Part shown: piece after piece, positions 37,067-50,429 of the stretch
Layout of the letters: each line of letters opens with the position of its first letter
Numbering within the stretch: the first letter of the stretch is position 1
Assembly (NCBI GenBank): GCA_033980235.1
Contig: CM067059.1
Span: 16,626,100-16,690,099 of the forward strand
Source of the DNA: Diadema setosum
Taxonomy: Eukaryota; Echinodermata; Echinoidea; Diadematoida; Diadematidae
Direction of reading: 5' to 3'
DNA length: 64,000 bases
Translations under genes and position numbers: made by a program
The notes under the pieces: model-generated
What the model was told of the DNA's origin: nothing
The model's input: only the letters and a program-made list of their open reading frames with translations
Database searches by the model: none

Positions 37067-39289
37067 CCTAACAGAGAAACAGCTTTCGGTATCATGCGCA
37101 GTAACAAAATATCGACAGATCCATGTAACAATGGCACAAATTAGCATGTTTGAAATGTATTATTCCGTCTATACAGAGAGGACGTCTTCGTTCATTACCG
37201 AGGATTATTATAGTAAGTGCGTTGTATATACTTTATGTTCATGACTCTTCGATGCTTTCTCCGGTCGTGGATTTACTCCTTCATTATCATCGACAACCTC
37301 TTCCTATTTCTGATAGTCTCAATTTGCACTTTGAGATGTTGGTCACGAAAGGTTAGCACGATTTCACAATGTATTCGACAATACAAGGCTTACTCGATAG
37401 ACGAATGTTGCAGGAAGGAGTGCGATGAGTCCAAGTGTAAAACGTAGATTCCAAGTCTACCTTCATCTAAGCTATCTTGATTCTCCTCATCCGCCACAAC
37501 AAATCAGGCTTTGGTTTAATGTGTCGACAAACAGCCATAGGTTAAAAGGCAGTGTTCCGGAAAAATCGGTGGGGAGAGTTGAAGATCTCAGAAATCTGAC
37601 ACAAAACCCCCCAAAAAAATTAAAAATAATTGAAGACAACTACAAAAAGAAAAAAAAATCGTTCAGTCATTTGCGTCGATACAAAAACATATAAAATGTA
37701 GGCCTATAAGTGTAGCCCATTTCCTAATAGGAAGATTAAAACGCATCCCAAGATATGCCAAAGACTTACAATGGTGTTAAAGTTATGTAGTTGCAATGTT
37801 TAGCTATTGCTTTTATGAGATAAAAGCTGGAGGGGGGATACGAGGGGGGTGGCCATCTGCCCGTATCTCGTTTCCATCACCAGAACGAAAAATCACACAC
37901 CAGTTTCCTCGCATTAGCTGGTCCATTAAGCACGGATCCGGCATTGTAATGTGTCCCGCTTCACTCCGGCCGTGATTGCAAGAACCTTCCTCTACCATCC
38001 GATAAAACTCACTACTCCCACTACACGCAAATATAGCTTTTTCCATACCACTGAGCCCGTAGTGCAGCTCTCGCCACGATCGGACAGAAGTAACATAGGG
38101 ATGTGAGAGGGGCGGAAAATATGGAGAGCGAGGGTAGGAAGAGAGGGAGGGGTGGGAGAGAGAAAAGGGGGAGAGGGGAGAGAGAGCCGTCTAAATGAAA
38201 AGAGTTATAAGCACAAAGGCAAGAGCAGTAATCAGCCCGAAAGGTAGGAAAGGTGTTTTAATTATCCCGCGGTCAAAACTGGCGAAGTGGAACTCCTCAA
38301 GGCTGGGATATGATTGGAAACGGTAGAGACGAGGTAGTGTTGTTTGGGAGGCCGAGGAGTGTGGGTGGGGAGGGGGGTGGGGTGAGTAGGGTGGCAGTGT
38401 CGAGACCGATGAAGAAAGAGGCGACAGTCGTGCAATCACTTTGGTGCCCTGATTCACCAACTGTTATGGAAAGGCTTCGATCGTACTCCTTGTCTTGCAG
38501 CATTATGCATGAAGAATGTTGGGGTGGGGTAGAGCAAGCATTTCTGTCAGTCGGGAGCACGATGTGGTATATAGCGATACGCAGATACTCTCGATGTATT
38601 CACAAGGAAACAGCTTCTAGCAGCAAATGTCTTGCCTCCACTACTTACTTTATGCATCATGCGTCTGTGCGTTGTTCTATTGTGTGCACGTGTAACATGG
38701 ACCTGTTTTCGCAGTATGCGTGTGTTACATGTATAATTCATGCAGTCCCCAGTATGTGTGTGTGTTTGTGTGCGTGTGTGTGTGTAAATCGGCGTAAGAC
38801 GGCGAGATCAAGAAATTAGCCACCCAGAAAGAGCAAAATGTCAATTCATGCGGTAGTCAAGATTCGTACATTGCTGTGTTGACTTCTCTGAATCAACATG
38901 TAAAAAACACCCTATGTCAATGGTAATACAGAGCGCGTGTTCGTGTTGATACCTGTGTGTGTGTGTGTCTGTGTGAGAAAAAATGGCAAATAGAATATAC
39001 ATTACTGGTATCCCTCTCCGAGTACTTTTTCTTTTGCCCATAGAGCTTTTGTATGGAAATGAAAGGACTAGCTATTTCCGGTGATCATTTCCCCTTCATA
39101 TATTGATTTTGGTAATGCACGTCATTCGAGTGATTTTTTATTCTATTTCTTTTTTGTCAGCAATATATTCTTTTTTTTTTTCACCTTAATCCTATGGAAT
39201 TAATTTGTGATATAGTGGGCTATTGTGGGATCGTTTTCTGCGTCTTTTGTTCCTACTGTTATGGAAAAATTTATGTAACTGTCAATATA

Positions 39290-39290
39290 A

Positions 39291-39321
<31 letters not shown>

Positions 39322-39346
39322 GTGTGTGTCTGTCTGTCTGTCTGTC
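39290..39346. repeat. (GT)n-(TCTG)n microsatellite
   Basis: GT repeats pass into TCTG repeats. Confidence 0.95.
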
Positions 39347-41519
39347 ATCGCTCGGCGAATGAAAACATGAAACATCTTGCCATACTGTGGGGAAGCAGAT
39401 TCTATTCTGTTCAGTTTTGTTTTGCATAATTTATTTTTGTTTTGTTTTGTTTGTTTGTATGTTGTCAGAATTCACCTGTACCCACCATAAGATACGCGAG
39501 GTCTATGCAGTCTGCTTCAGGTTCGAAAACCGTCATCACCAAAAAAATAAAGCCTTTGTTATGAAGGGAACACCAGAAATATTCTAAGAAATGTGCGTGA
39601 ACCCTCATGACTAAAAATTAAAAATACAATTGAAACGTTGTTAAAGCTTTCAAATACAATTTTTATGTCAATTCTGCTATACGTGCCTGTAATGTCAGTT
39701 GGATAAGTTTAATAACTTCAAACAATGGTCATGGCGAACATATTATTGTGATTGGCAGTTTGATCACCCCGCCTCCTTATCCTAGGAAGGACTGATGACG
39801 CATTTGATAGTGAATGGATGTTTGATGGTAAATTTGCCCCTAGCCCTGCAAGCGTTGCATTTATACCTCGCCTAAATTGGCAGCATGAATAATTAACTTT
39901 CCCGTCTCCCCTCTTCTTCACTCTTCCTGTCTCAGTTTTGGAGACTACATCCCTCGACTTTTCAATTTCCATTGCTGATATCCACACACGGCATTCTAAC
40001 ATATTTTGCAAATAACATTATCATTGTCCGGTAGTGTTGACAATTAACAATTCTTATATTCAAATCTTCATTGCACCCATTTTACTTATGTCAGTCTTGA
40101 GTAAGGGCTCATTGTTTTGGTTCATTTGCCACGCGCATCTTACAGAAAAAAAAGACATTCGTTGTAACTTTCCTTCCAGAATCTCTTCCTAATTCTCAAT
40201 TTTTTTAAATTTCGCTCTGACCTCCCACTCTGGGGAAAGTCAGCAACAGGAAAAGGTTAGACAGCTTCACAATGAAGAAGTTCACAGACAGAGATAGATT
40301 GTAATGAATACTTTCATTTTCATTATAAAATTTTACTTCTACCATATTTGTCAGTACTGTACACATGAATATAATTTATTACTACCTGAAGTGATTTACA
40401 ATATCATGACATGTATGCGATTTCATGCAAATCAAATGAATTTGAAGAGGTACAAAATACAAGAATGCGTAATTCATGATTATTAGTGAATTGACATTTC
40501 TTCAATTTCATTTTCATACAAAACGCTTTTGTATTTGACTTTGAGGGAGTGAATTTGTTATAAAATTATTCAGTTTGAAAAAGAAGAAGAGATATTAAGT
40601 AGAAGATGAATTAACCAAGCAAAAATACGTCACCCATTGACTGGCAGAGTAACTCAACGACAGGAATAGAACAATACAATGTGGTTTCTGTTCACTGTCG
40701 ATGTAGGTGAAGCAAAACTGGTACATGAATTTCCTTTATTGACGAGCAAATAAAAATCTACAGGGAATTGAAGTAACCAAACAAACGCATTCAACTTACA
40801 TGGATAATTATATTTCTTTTGCATAAAAAGGCACTTTGAATAATCAGTAATATTACTAGACATTTCTGTACTGATGAGCTCCGTCTTAAGAGAATAATAT
40901 TTTGAAAGCAAACGATTTGTATCATCATTTGGGCCAATTCATGCAAAGCTTACATTATAATTCACATCACACGATTTTTAAAATCATGTTAAGCAAAAAT
41001 AAAAGTATTCACAAGTACACCACTCTTCAAAGAGAGGAATATCATTTGTAAGTGGGAATGTGTGGGTGGGTGTGCGTGTGCGTCATGGTACCCATGGGAT
41101 GTTAATAAGTGTACTTTAGCACTGTTTAATTTACATCATGTTTACTTATTTTGTAAGCTTTTTATAATGTTTCGTATAATGTACTGTAATTGAGGGGACT
41201 GCATCGTACAAGTTCACTTTTAGCAGCCCCTCAATTTTCATTTCCAGTCTTCCAGTCTCCAGTGAAACAAGATGTGTTTCTATAATGTTACATGGAATGT
41301 ACTATTATTTCATCTTTTTATAACATGCATGTATATTGTTTGGAAATGAAAATAAAAATATATGAATGGATGAAAAAGAGAGAGGGAATGGAAAGAAAAC
41401 AGGGTCGAAATTGGATCATTTCAATAATCTCGATGAACAGAAATCATAATATATTGCATTTGTAGAACTAGTCATATGAAAGTGGAGAGATACTAGAGAG
41501 TTAGACAGAGTGAGAGGGG

Positions 41520-41541
41520 GAAGAGAGAGAGAGAGAGAGCT
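41520..41541. repeat. (GA)n tract
   Basis: Short GA repeat within a GA-rich region. Confidence 0.8.
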
Positions 41542-41817
41542 AGAGGAAATAACACGCCGAGGAAGACTTATAAATAGGGAGAGAGGCCACCCATGGGGAG
41601 GTAGGGAGAAAGATGGAGAGAAAAACAACACAAAAATGGAAGCGGCCTTTCGACGGTGAACATGTAATAATGCTAAACTAAATTTAGATAGCAAACCTGG
41701 TGCCATGAACGAGTAGAGAATTAGGTTTGATCATTCTGTGAGATATGCTTTGATTGCGATGTACGGGTGCATGGTGTTGAAGCCCTGTCAGAACTCTGTG
41801 TGTGTTATTTTGTTTTG

Positions 41818-41829
41818 CGGTGTGTGTGC

Positions 41830-41864
<35 letters not shown>
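41818..41864. repeat. (GT)n microsatellite
   Basis: About 20 GT dinucleotides with one GC interruption. Confidence 0.95.
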
Positions 41865-41865
<1 letters not shown>

Positions 41866-44667
41866 TTTTTCATCGTATTATTCGTCTGTGTCTACGTCTG
41901 AACGCTCACTGGTGCATGCACAGTTCCAGGTTTTCATTCGTCTAAATATCTAAATGTAAATATTGGTTATATCAACTGCCGCGGTTCTCTCATTTCTGTT
42001 CATCTGTCAAATCTGTCTCATGTATGATGAAGACAGGAGTTGTTACGTAAAACAGCCAATTTATTATTCAATGTTTACCTTATCTCCTAACAGAACAGCT
42101 GGTCATACCAAAAAAAAAAAAAAACAAACAAACAAACAAACCCCACACAAAACAACAATTTTAGTTATGGTCAGCACAATGTAAGGACGAAAATCAATTT
42201 TTGTTAATATTTCATTTTTTTTCTAAATAACAATTATCTTATAAAGTGCCACACTGCTTACGATTATCACAAAAGAATGGAAAGTATAAGGAGTATGAAT
42301 TACTTAGGAGATTTCTGGTGATTTGAATGTCATGAAATGTGCCGAAGATTTTAATCAAAAGCATTTTGTTTGATTTGATCTGCTGTAGATATATCTAATG
42401 CTGATTTTCCCTTAAACATTTATATATCATATCACATACACATTGAAACACCCCCATATATACACATTGCTTCTAATCTTAAAACGATAGCCTACGATTT
42501 TTTCTTTGTGTGTGTGTTATCCACATGGCTGAGCATGTTTTATGTTTAGGAGAAAACCTACATGATGCTATTCTACAAAAATAGCAATGAAACCTATAAA
42601 TGGAGAGCTATATTTGCCAATGAACTACGTAAACTACATACGGGTCATAGGCCTGCCAGTTTATGTTTAAGCTTGGGTTTATAAAATTATTTTTTTTAAG
42701 TCTTACCAAGACTGTAATGAAGATTTGAATAACAGTTCAGACAAATTCTACAAGAACATAAACAACCAGAATTGAGAGAGAATACCAACAAGGAAATATA
42801 TATATTATGATTATTGGTGTTTCCACCCCACTCTTTCCCTCTATTTATGCCTCTGTTTCTCTGTCTCTATTATTTTGTCTGTCCTTTTCTCTCTTTCTTG
42901 CAAATATACAAATACACATGTATAGAGGCTCGCGCGCGCACACTCTCTTGTCTTGTGGTTCGTCTGTGCGAGATAAGTAGGGCAAAGTGAATTCTCCCCC
43001 TTTCAAAACACATCTTGTATGTCATGTGGACGAGAGAGGAAGAATGTGAGCGGGGATGAAAAGAGTATTAAATTCGCTCTGCCGCAGGTGGGATGGTAGG
43101 AATGAAGTAAGTGAAACGTCGATGATCGATATGAAGCCAAGGGAAGACGAGGGGCCAGCAGCAGAAAATGGAAAGAGGATGATACTGTGTGTGTATTTAT
43201 ATTCTGTATTAAGTGTGTCTCTTTCTCTCTCAGTGTACTAAATGTTTACATATATTCTTTTTTTCAAGGAATATCAGCGTATTGAAGGTCAGAGTTGTAT
43301 ATGTTCACAAACAAGAACGGCGTAGGAACGGTGACGAAAAAGAAAATATATCACCCTACATTTAGCTCTTTTCTAATATGAGAGTTGAAGTGTCTAAAGA
43401 AAGTTCGAAGTTTAGATACACATGGCTTATCAAATATTGTCGATATCGCTTTAAGACTGGAATGATTATGGGTGAATTTATTGCATTTGATTTTGAGAGT
43501 TATATATAAACATATCACCTGATTTTTTTTTATGAAACATAACTTGAAGATTTAAGGTAACAAGGAATTGACTTACATCAACATAATGAACGATGTTGTT
43601 CAAAATTAATCATGTTCTCCTTGAACGTATTTCATATCTGGCTGTAATAGAAAGACACTTCAATCTATCCTATCCCGAAATACCTGTGTTATAAGATACT
43701 GATGGATGTGCACATATTTTTGATTTTGAAGCCTAAAGTGAAAGAACCTTTCGAGATACAGCAAAGCCCCTTCCCTGTGTTTGTAATCTGGATACTGTCA
43801 TTGCGATGTGATATCATCGTGGCAGGATACGGCTCACACACAGAATGCTTTCCTTCGTTCTGTCTGAGCTGGTGCAAGTTTTAATTAAAGCAGAAGATTG
43901 ATGCTTGAATCCCATTTGGCTAAAATTACAACGGGAGAAAAACGCGGGACCTATCGGTGCGGTGGGATTTTTATGCGCTGCTTCTCCCAAATACTTTGCG
44001 CTTTGATAAATTAATATGGCTGTTGTCGGCAATAATCTATGAATACTCAACTCGTGCATATTTTGCATGAATGGTCGTATATCCAAATGAATTCTTCGCA
44101 GTTCACAAACTATTACAGTTTTCCAAAGTGAGACTGACTGTTTGTCTTAACCTCAAGGACATCCATTTTGTAATACATATAAGCCAAATTTGATAGCACC
44201 TTTCAAGCAATTTTGTTGGTTTCTTACTCAGGAGTTTATCTCAATAATATTTGCAATTGGTATTGTGATGAGAGGATCTTATTTAGGGGTATTCACTTGT
44301 ATCTATTGTTCGAAAACTTTACGATTCAGATGGTTCGGTGTAGCGTCTACATTCATAGTTAAGACTACAAATAAGTAAAAGAAACAAGGTAAAGTAAAGA
44401 TGGTTAAATGCATCATACAAAGAAGTTAAAAATTACCCTTTTAAACAAAAACAAAAACAGTATTCATACCACAATGACAATTAATCCCTTCCAACGAAAT
44501 CTGATTAAAACATTACCACAGTCACAGGCTATAATATCATCATGTTGCACGTCGGGGCAGTACTAAAAATAATCGTTCATATTCCGCATAAGAGTGCTCG
44601 TCAGCAAATCAGTTGCACATTGCTCATTTAACAATTAAATATAAACCGTGGTCATTTAAAGGATGTA

Positions 44668-44955
44668 GTGAACGTGTCTCTATTTTTTATTTATTTTTTT
44701 TTTTTGCTTCAAGCAATGCTCTCCACGAAACCTCTGGTTGTTTTCGAGGACGTAAGCCACTTTTTTCAGGAAATGGAAGAAAATGATCTTTATTTAGACA
44801 AAGACAAGATGACCATAATTGTGGCAGACAAGCAAGAAAACGAAATAGAAGAAATAAAGATGACTAAACAGAAGAGAAATACTAAGGGAGTGGGTGAGGG
44901 GTGTTCTGACATCGAAGGACACTGCGCAGTTGTCGGAATGGATGAGGCTGCCTAA
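44668..44955 (+). CDS. Unidentified acidic/lysine-rich ORF
   Basis: A 95 codon frame whose first ~15 codons are poly-T derived. From the ATG at about 44716 it reads MLSTKPLVVFEDVSHFFQEM, then a charged helix-like stretch, and ends GHCAVVGMDEAA. The preceding poly-T and GCTTCAAG could act as an acceptor. The charged, helix-forming composition is protein-like, but no family is recognised. It could be the last exon of a host gene or a transposon remnant. Confidence 0.25.
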   Translation: MNVSLFFIYFFFLLQAMLSTKPLVVFEDVSHFFQEMEENDLYLDKDKMTIIVADKQENEIEEIKMTKQKRNTKGVGEGCSDIEGHCAVVGMDEAA

Positions 44956-45355
44956 TTATACATGTACAAGGAGGGCTGAAATCATCAATTATGCCCACGA
45001 TTTGATGAGACACCATTTTATTTGATTTGAAAATCGCCTCCTCTCTGCATAATATAGCAGCCTCTACTTGCCTCTTGCTATGGATTTAGATGGCTCAGAT
45101 GGAGTGAACGATGATATGTGGTTTCTCTCTTCTTTATGGATCTGAATTAAATTTCAATCGACTTTAGATGTATCGTTTTCTCCTATGATTGGATACATAG
45201 ATCAATGGTAGATTATGGAATGAAACAAATACGCATGGTCTTCCGTAGATGGACTATGTAAGAAACTCAAAGTCAATGCTAATTCTTGGAAATTTGCTAG
45301 GAGAACTCATAGCATAACAAGACGTTAGATCAAACAGCTAGGTCATAATGCGTTT

Positions 45356-45694
45356 ATGTTAAACTGTGTTGGAGCTTACTGTAAGCATCGGGATGTATTC
45401 GAACACGCTAAACATGACTTCGATGCTGACATGTTTATAGCTCTGGCAGGGACGCTGGAAAAAGAAATTTATAGAAAACGTTTTCATGTATCTTTGTTAA
45501 ATGCAACATTTAAAAAAAACAATCAAAAGGAGACTAAAATTAGAGCACACATAAACACAATGCAATTATTGTCTAATGAGGTTCATCTGGGAGTTTTCCA
45601 CAGAATACACAGTAGAAACATAATAGACGGATGTGTTGATGATGTATTGGAGAAAACCACAAATGCAGATGGTAAACAAAACAACGCGCAGTAG
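45356..45694 (+). CDS. Unidentified 112-codon ORF
   Basis: The frame begins near LNCVGAYCKHRDVFEHAKHD and contains FIALAGTLEKEIYRKRFHVS and GCVDDVLEKTT. It lies 0.4 kb beyond the previous ORF on the same strand. It is protein-like in composition but has an internal poly-A run and no known motif. It may be a decayed transposon ORF or chance. Confidence 0.22.
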   Translation: MLNCVGAYCKHRDVFEHAKHDFDADMFIALAGTLEKEIYRKRFHVSLLNATFKKNNQKETKIRAHINTMQLLSNEVHLGVFHRIHSRNIIDGCVDDVLEKTTNADGKQNNAQ

Positions 45695-46965
45695 GATGCC
45701 ATGATTCGTTATGCGAAGTATGACAAACCAATCCGAGGCACACAACGCCATTCTTAATCTTGGAATGAAAATGTCACCAGCTTAATACTAATATGGTTGC
45801 TTTTTATCTAATTGTTTAGATAAATTCTTTCTTACCTTTAGTGGTGTTTTTTTTCTATATGTTCGAGGGGTAGAGATAATGTTGCTATCTCTCGCAAATA
45901 TATTTGGAAAGGAGTACTGCATAAGAATATTAGCTAAACCTAAATACCCGTGACAAATTTGTCAATTTTCATAGATCAAGATGCGAGTAGTAGTTTTATT
46001 TTTTCGACATATTTTCATAACAATATATTGGTGTGTATTTGGTATTTCTGGTTGTCGTTGTTGTTTTATTAAAAAAACAAGGTTGCATCTCCTGCTGAGA
46101 TCCTCAAATCAACGGATACGCATACTAGGAGCTGATCATATTGAATGAAAATTTAGCTACCGAAATATCGCCTTCGGATTTATCATTTCTTCTTGACTGC
46201 CTCTTCAATTCCTAGCCATGTCCAAATGTTACTTTCACGATCTACCATTATTGGATTGTTGATGAATCGTACCCAATTTTAAGAAACCTTCATCCTCATT
46301 GTCCCCCCCCCCCCCTCACTTCCTTTATTCTCCTACTTTCACTCTCAGTCTCCCTGCGTTGACTGATTGCACGTGAATAAACGAGGTTACCGCGATGAAT
46401 TCAGATTGGCAAACAAACTATGACGGAGAGAGAAATTGGTGTTTCGTCTTTACGACGGTCTGATCGTGCTTCGATCGAGCTCTTGTCCCTGTTTAATCCC
46501 AACTGTACGGACAAACAGTGGGCCATGTACGTATATTTATATCTATGGTGGATTTTTTTTTCATCTTGTATTCTCTTAACTGTCGCGTCAATTTCATTGA
46601 CTTGGTTCTTATTTACCCAGTACTCCATCTCAAAGTCACAGGACAGTTCGCATTAGGAGAAACAAACTCCCAATATGCAGGGGAAAAGTGAATTGTTTGA
46701 AATTGTCGAGTTAAATGTCTGGACAAAAGCGCGATTGGCAAGTGTGCATGGTGTCATTTAAGGACTGAGAAAGACCTACAAGAATACATTGACGACAGAA
46801 TTCTTCGATCTCTGTGCTTGTTACCAGTGTGCCTAATCACTTCTCGCATTATTGACACATTACATTACCCACGCTGGACCCTTTTGTCAGGTCCAGTGGG
46901 TGTGCTGAATCTACTTGGAAATGATTGCGTGTGCACTCCCTCCACCCTTCCCCACATCAAATTAA

Positions 46966-46967
<2 letters not shown>

Positions 46968-47007
<40 letters not shown>

Positions 47008-47008
47008 A
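46968..47008. repeat. (CAA)n microsatellite
   Basis: About 13 ACA/CAA trinucleotides. Confidence 0.95.
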
Positions 47009-50000
47009 AGAGTGAGAGAAAAAAAAACCTACTCTCCTTAGGGTATAAATGTTAATGTCTATATGCCTGTGGGGATGCCACGCAAGGGCCCGAATTAAGA
47101 AAGACACGCCTTGCATTGCATCGAAATAGACGAAGATAATACGCGGTTGAGAAAATATTTTCTTACAATCATTTTCAAGTCAAAGAGTGCAAAGCCAAAC
47201 CTCGCAGTTGATTTAGAATGAGTAGATTCGCATGCGGTTGGAGAATAAAGAAAGCGCACACGCACACAATCATGTCAATAAACGCAAAAAGGCGCAGTAC
47301 AAACAAAAATATGAATGTATGTTAAACATCACCACCTAGAGGGCTTTATCCACCCAGCAAATGCACAGATACAATAACAGTTGAGTTATTTACTGGCGCC
47401 GACTCGTCTGCACTGATTTAATAGCCGTACCTAAACGAGCGTATGTTTATAATACAATATGATCAATTCGTATACATATACGTAGATGTCAACTTTTGTT
47501 ACGATTGGTGTGAATCATGGAAGTACGCAGTCTGAGGAGAGTCTTTATTTTTGTTTATACGAGTGTGAGCGCTGTTTCATTCAAAAGAAAGACACACACA
47601 CACACAAAAAAAAATCTCGCGTTAGACACCTAATTTGGTAAGCAGAAATAAGTGAATAGAACATGTTTTGAATACAGAGATTGTTGAAAATGGTAATTGA
47701 TGGAAATTAGAGAAAAAACAATATTGAAAGGAACCAGTATACAAAGGGGAGAGGAAATATACACCGACATATTTTGAGAATACGTCTACAACGTTTGAAA
47801 GAACACCAAATTTTTTTCGTGCTTATGGTAATAGCCACAAAGAACGAGGGAAAATATGAAAGAGACACTAGGGGAGTTACAAGACAGTTCCCGAAGCGGA
47901 CGTCAAAATGAAAACATTTGCCTCTCACGGGGTCGAATATTATCCTGGCTAAATTGGATTTATTCATTGGTTTAACCCAATATTGGTAAATCATTGATTT
48001 ACGAGCAATGGTTTATCTCCGCCAATCTTTGCTTGGATAAATCAGAGAATGCCATATATGAAGTACAAAATTGGACCGAATTGTCATATTGGGTGCCTAT
48101 ATTAAGCCTTTATCGGCCAGCAGTCGGCTCTCTGGAACTGTCAGTCGTGTCTCGTCAGACGCATTACTCTAATAGCACTAGACTTTTGCCCTCCGTCCGT
48201 TGTGGTTTTCATAACTGTACTCAATTTGAATATCCTGTGCATGCTCATAACCCCTGCGCGGTCGCTGTATATTTAGCAGTATTATATCCACAAACACATC
48301 CATAGTTGCTAAATATTTCAGACTCCCTCACTGAACAAGAGCTATGAGTCATTGTATGTATAGTTACAGGACATGTCTGGTTTGTAAGAGTGTATTCACC
48401 TCATGACAGTTTTCATGTCGAAACCCGTTTACTGAACTGTGTACTACCCCAACATTTCAAAAGAACTGAACGTTAATGACTTCTTTCTATTCTGTAGTCT
48501 GTTGAATATCATTTTTATATTTTGTCAGTACAACATAGGTTGATAAACAGAGACACAAAAAGAGAAATCCATGGACAAGCTATTACAAAAGAAGGTAATT
48601 AAAGGCTTAAAGAAGAAACAGTTTTGTATCAAACATAAAGAGCGATTTGATACGATTACGTAAGACGTCTAAACGTTGTTCTGAATTGGAGATGCTCACG
48701 GCGTGGAAAGTATTGAGAAGTCTACTGCTATCACATCGACCTGCCGCCACCATTAAAATGTCTATTCCTGGTTTGCAATACCTCGTCTGCGCATGACTGT
48801 AAATGAAACATGAAAGTAAAAAAAAAAAAAAAAAAGATATCTCCTCGACTGAGCGTAATGCAATCGCTGGCCGGGGGTGACAAGAATTGTCGTTTGGGAT
48901 GGAGTCAGAAGCCCCTGTGATTCAATATGAGGAATAAGGCGACATTTAAAGTCATCTAGTGGTGACGTCATTATGCTGCCGTGTTGTTTTATTACACCAG
49001 CCCCCCTTAGTAGAATATCTGAAGTCTACATCACAGGTTCTGTGAGGGTGGCACTCCGCTTGGCTTCGAATTCGTGAGAGCACGAAGTGAATTTTAAATG
49101 TGATATAATCTAAATTTGGAATACAGACATCAAGCCCCTCATTTGAAGTGCTCTCTTACGAAAAGCGAAGTTGTAACTCTACCAGTATTTTCTTTATTTG
49201 AAAGCTCCTGGATTCGTTTTCTACTAAATCTAATCAGTGGAACTTCTACACGGTATGATGATTGACGAGAAGAAACTCGAGAGTTTCTATGCATTAAACG
49301 CATCAACAGCATGCAGTGATTTCATTCCTATTTACCTCCAGATGATATTTTCACGGACTCAAAATATGTTTTCAATGGCAAATGTATGAATCCGTCTAAA
49401 ACGTCTCATGAATCTAAGAATATATATATATATATTTCCTCTTCGTGATTATGTTAATTTGTATATGTAAATCTCGATCAGATTTTTAAAAGAAAGTAGA
49501 AGTCATAATTATGAAAATGCACAGTAACATTTTCATTGCAGCTTAACGCACGTAATACTATGTACATGAAAATTCGCTAAGCAATCACCCCATGGTAAAA
49601 GCAAAGACGCAGTGTGAAAGGGTTCGATTATCTGCTGGGCTGTCTACTTTCTGACACGAATACCTTCTTGTGAAAACCTAATTGGGGCGATTTTTTTTTC
49701 CAGTAATATTTTCTTCATTTAGCGTAATCAGCGGAAACATCTGTAGTAGATGTGAACCTCCCAAGGGCAAAATACGGACATTTTACTCATAATCACCTTC
49801 CATGCGATAAGAAAGCCATAATATCTAGATTAATTTTTTTTTTCTTTTAAAGATGAGACATCCACGGCACGAATGCTATTCAGCATCTTTTATTAAACTA
49901 TGCGTTACGTAACGTCCTGTCTCATCGCACGCAACGCTGTGGATGTTGCAATTATCGCCATGGAGATAGCAACGTCAGAGGCTCGTTTGTTTTTCGTTAC

Positions 50001-50248
50001 CATAGGTACAATGGGTTAGTGCACATAGGTACCAGTTTTTACCACCTAGCGAACAACAGGATGCAACTGTGCATTCAACATGAAAGCATTCTTTTGCATT
50101 CCTATAAACATCACCAGTATACGATGGACCCAATTTCGCAACACAACAATAAATAGACACATAGATATGGCATTGAGGCTTAAACAAATTTTCTCGCTTG
50201 AATCTTACATGATGTATTTGATGTATTTGTATACATTACCATGATTGT

Positions 50249-50251
<3 letters not shown>

Positions 50252-50304
<53 letters not shown>
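50252..50304. repeat. (AT)n microsatellite
   Basis: About 26 AT dinucleotides. Confidence 0.95.
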
Positions 50305-50306
<2 letters not shown>

Positions 50307-50398
50307 ATAAGGTAGTCCACGTGTTGGCAAGATAAAAAGATAAGTAACAAAGCTGCAACAAAGTTCATGCTGTATTCACCAACGATTTATTTCTTCAC

Positions 50399-50429
50399 AC
50401 ACAGTGTGTGTGTGTGTGTGTGTGTGTGT
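50399..50429. repeat. (GT)n microsatellite
   Basis: CA/GT boundary at 50403, then about 12 GT units. Confidence 0.9.

Larger units (their letters stand above)
33022..44667. other. Long stretch without a supported gene
   Basis: Contains microsatellites listed separately, a G-rich/GA-rich patch at 38090-38190 and 38340-38390, and many short ORFs on both strands. A plus-strand stretch at about 33213-33300 (TIVPILGILSNIMAVITK) resembles the first helix of a 7TM receptor, but no second helix follows. The segment 37800-38560 is more GC-rich than its surroundings and could be a promoter region or old exon, but I see no defined element. Confidence 0.45.
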
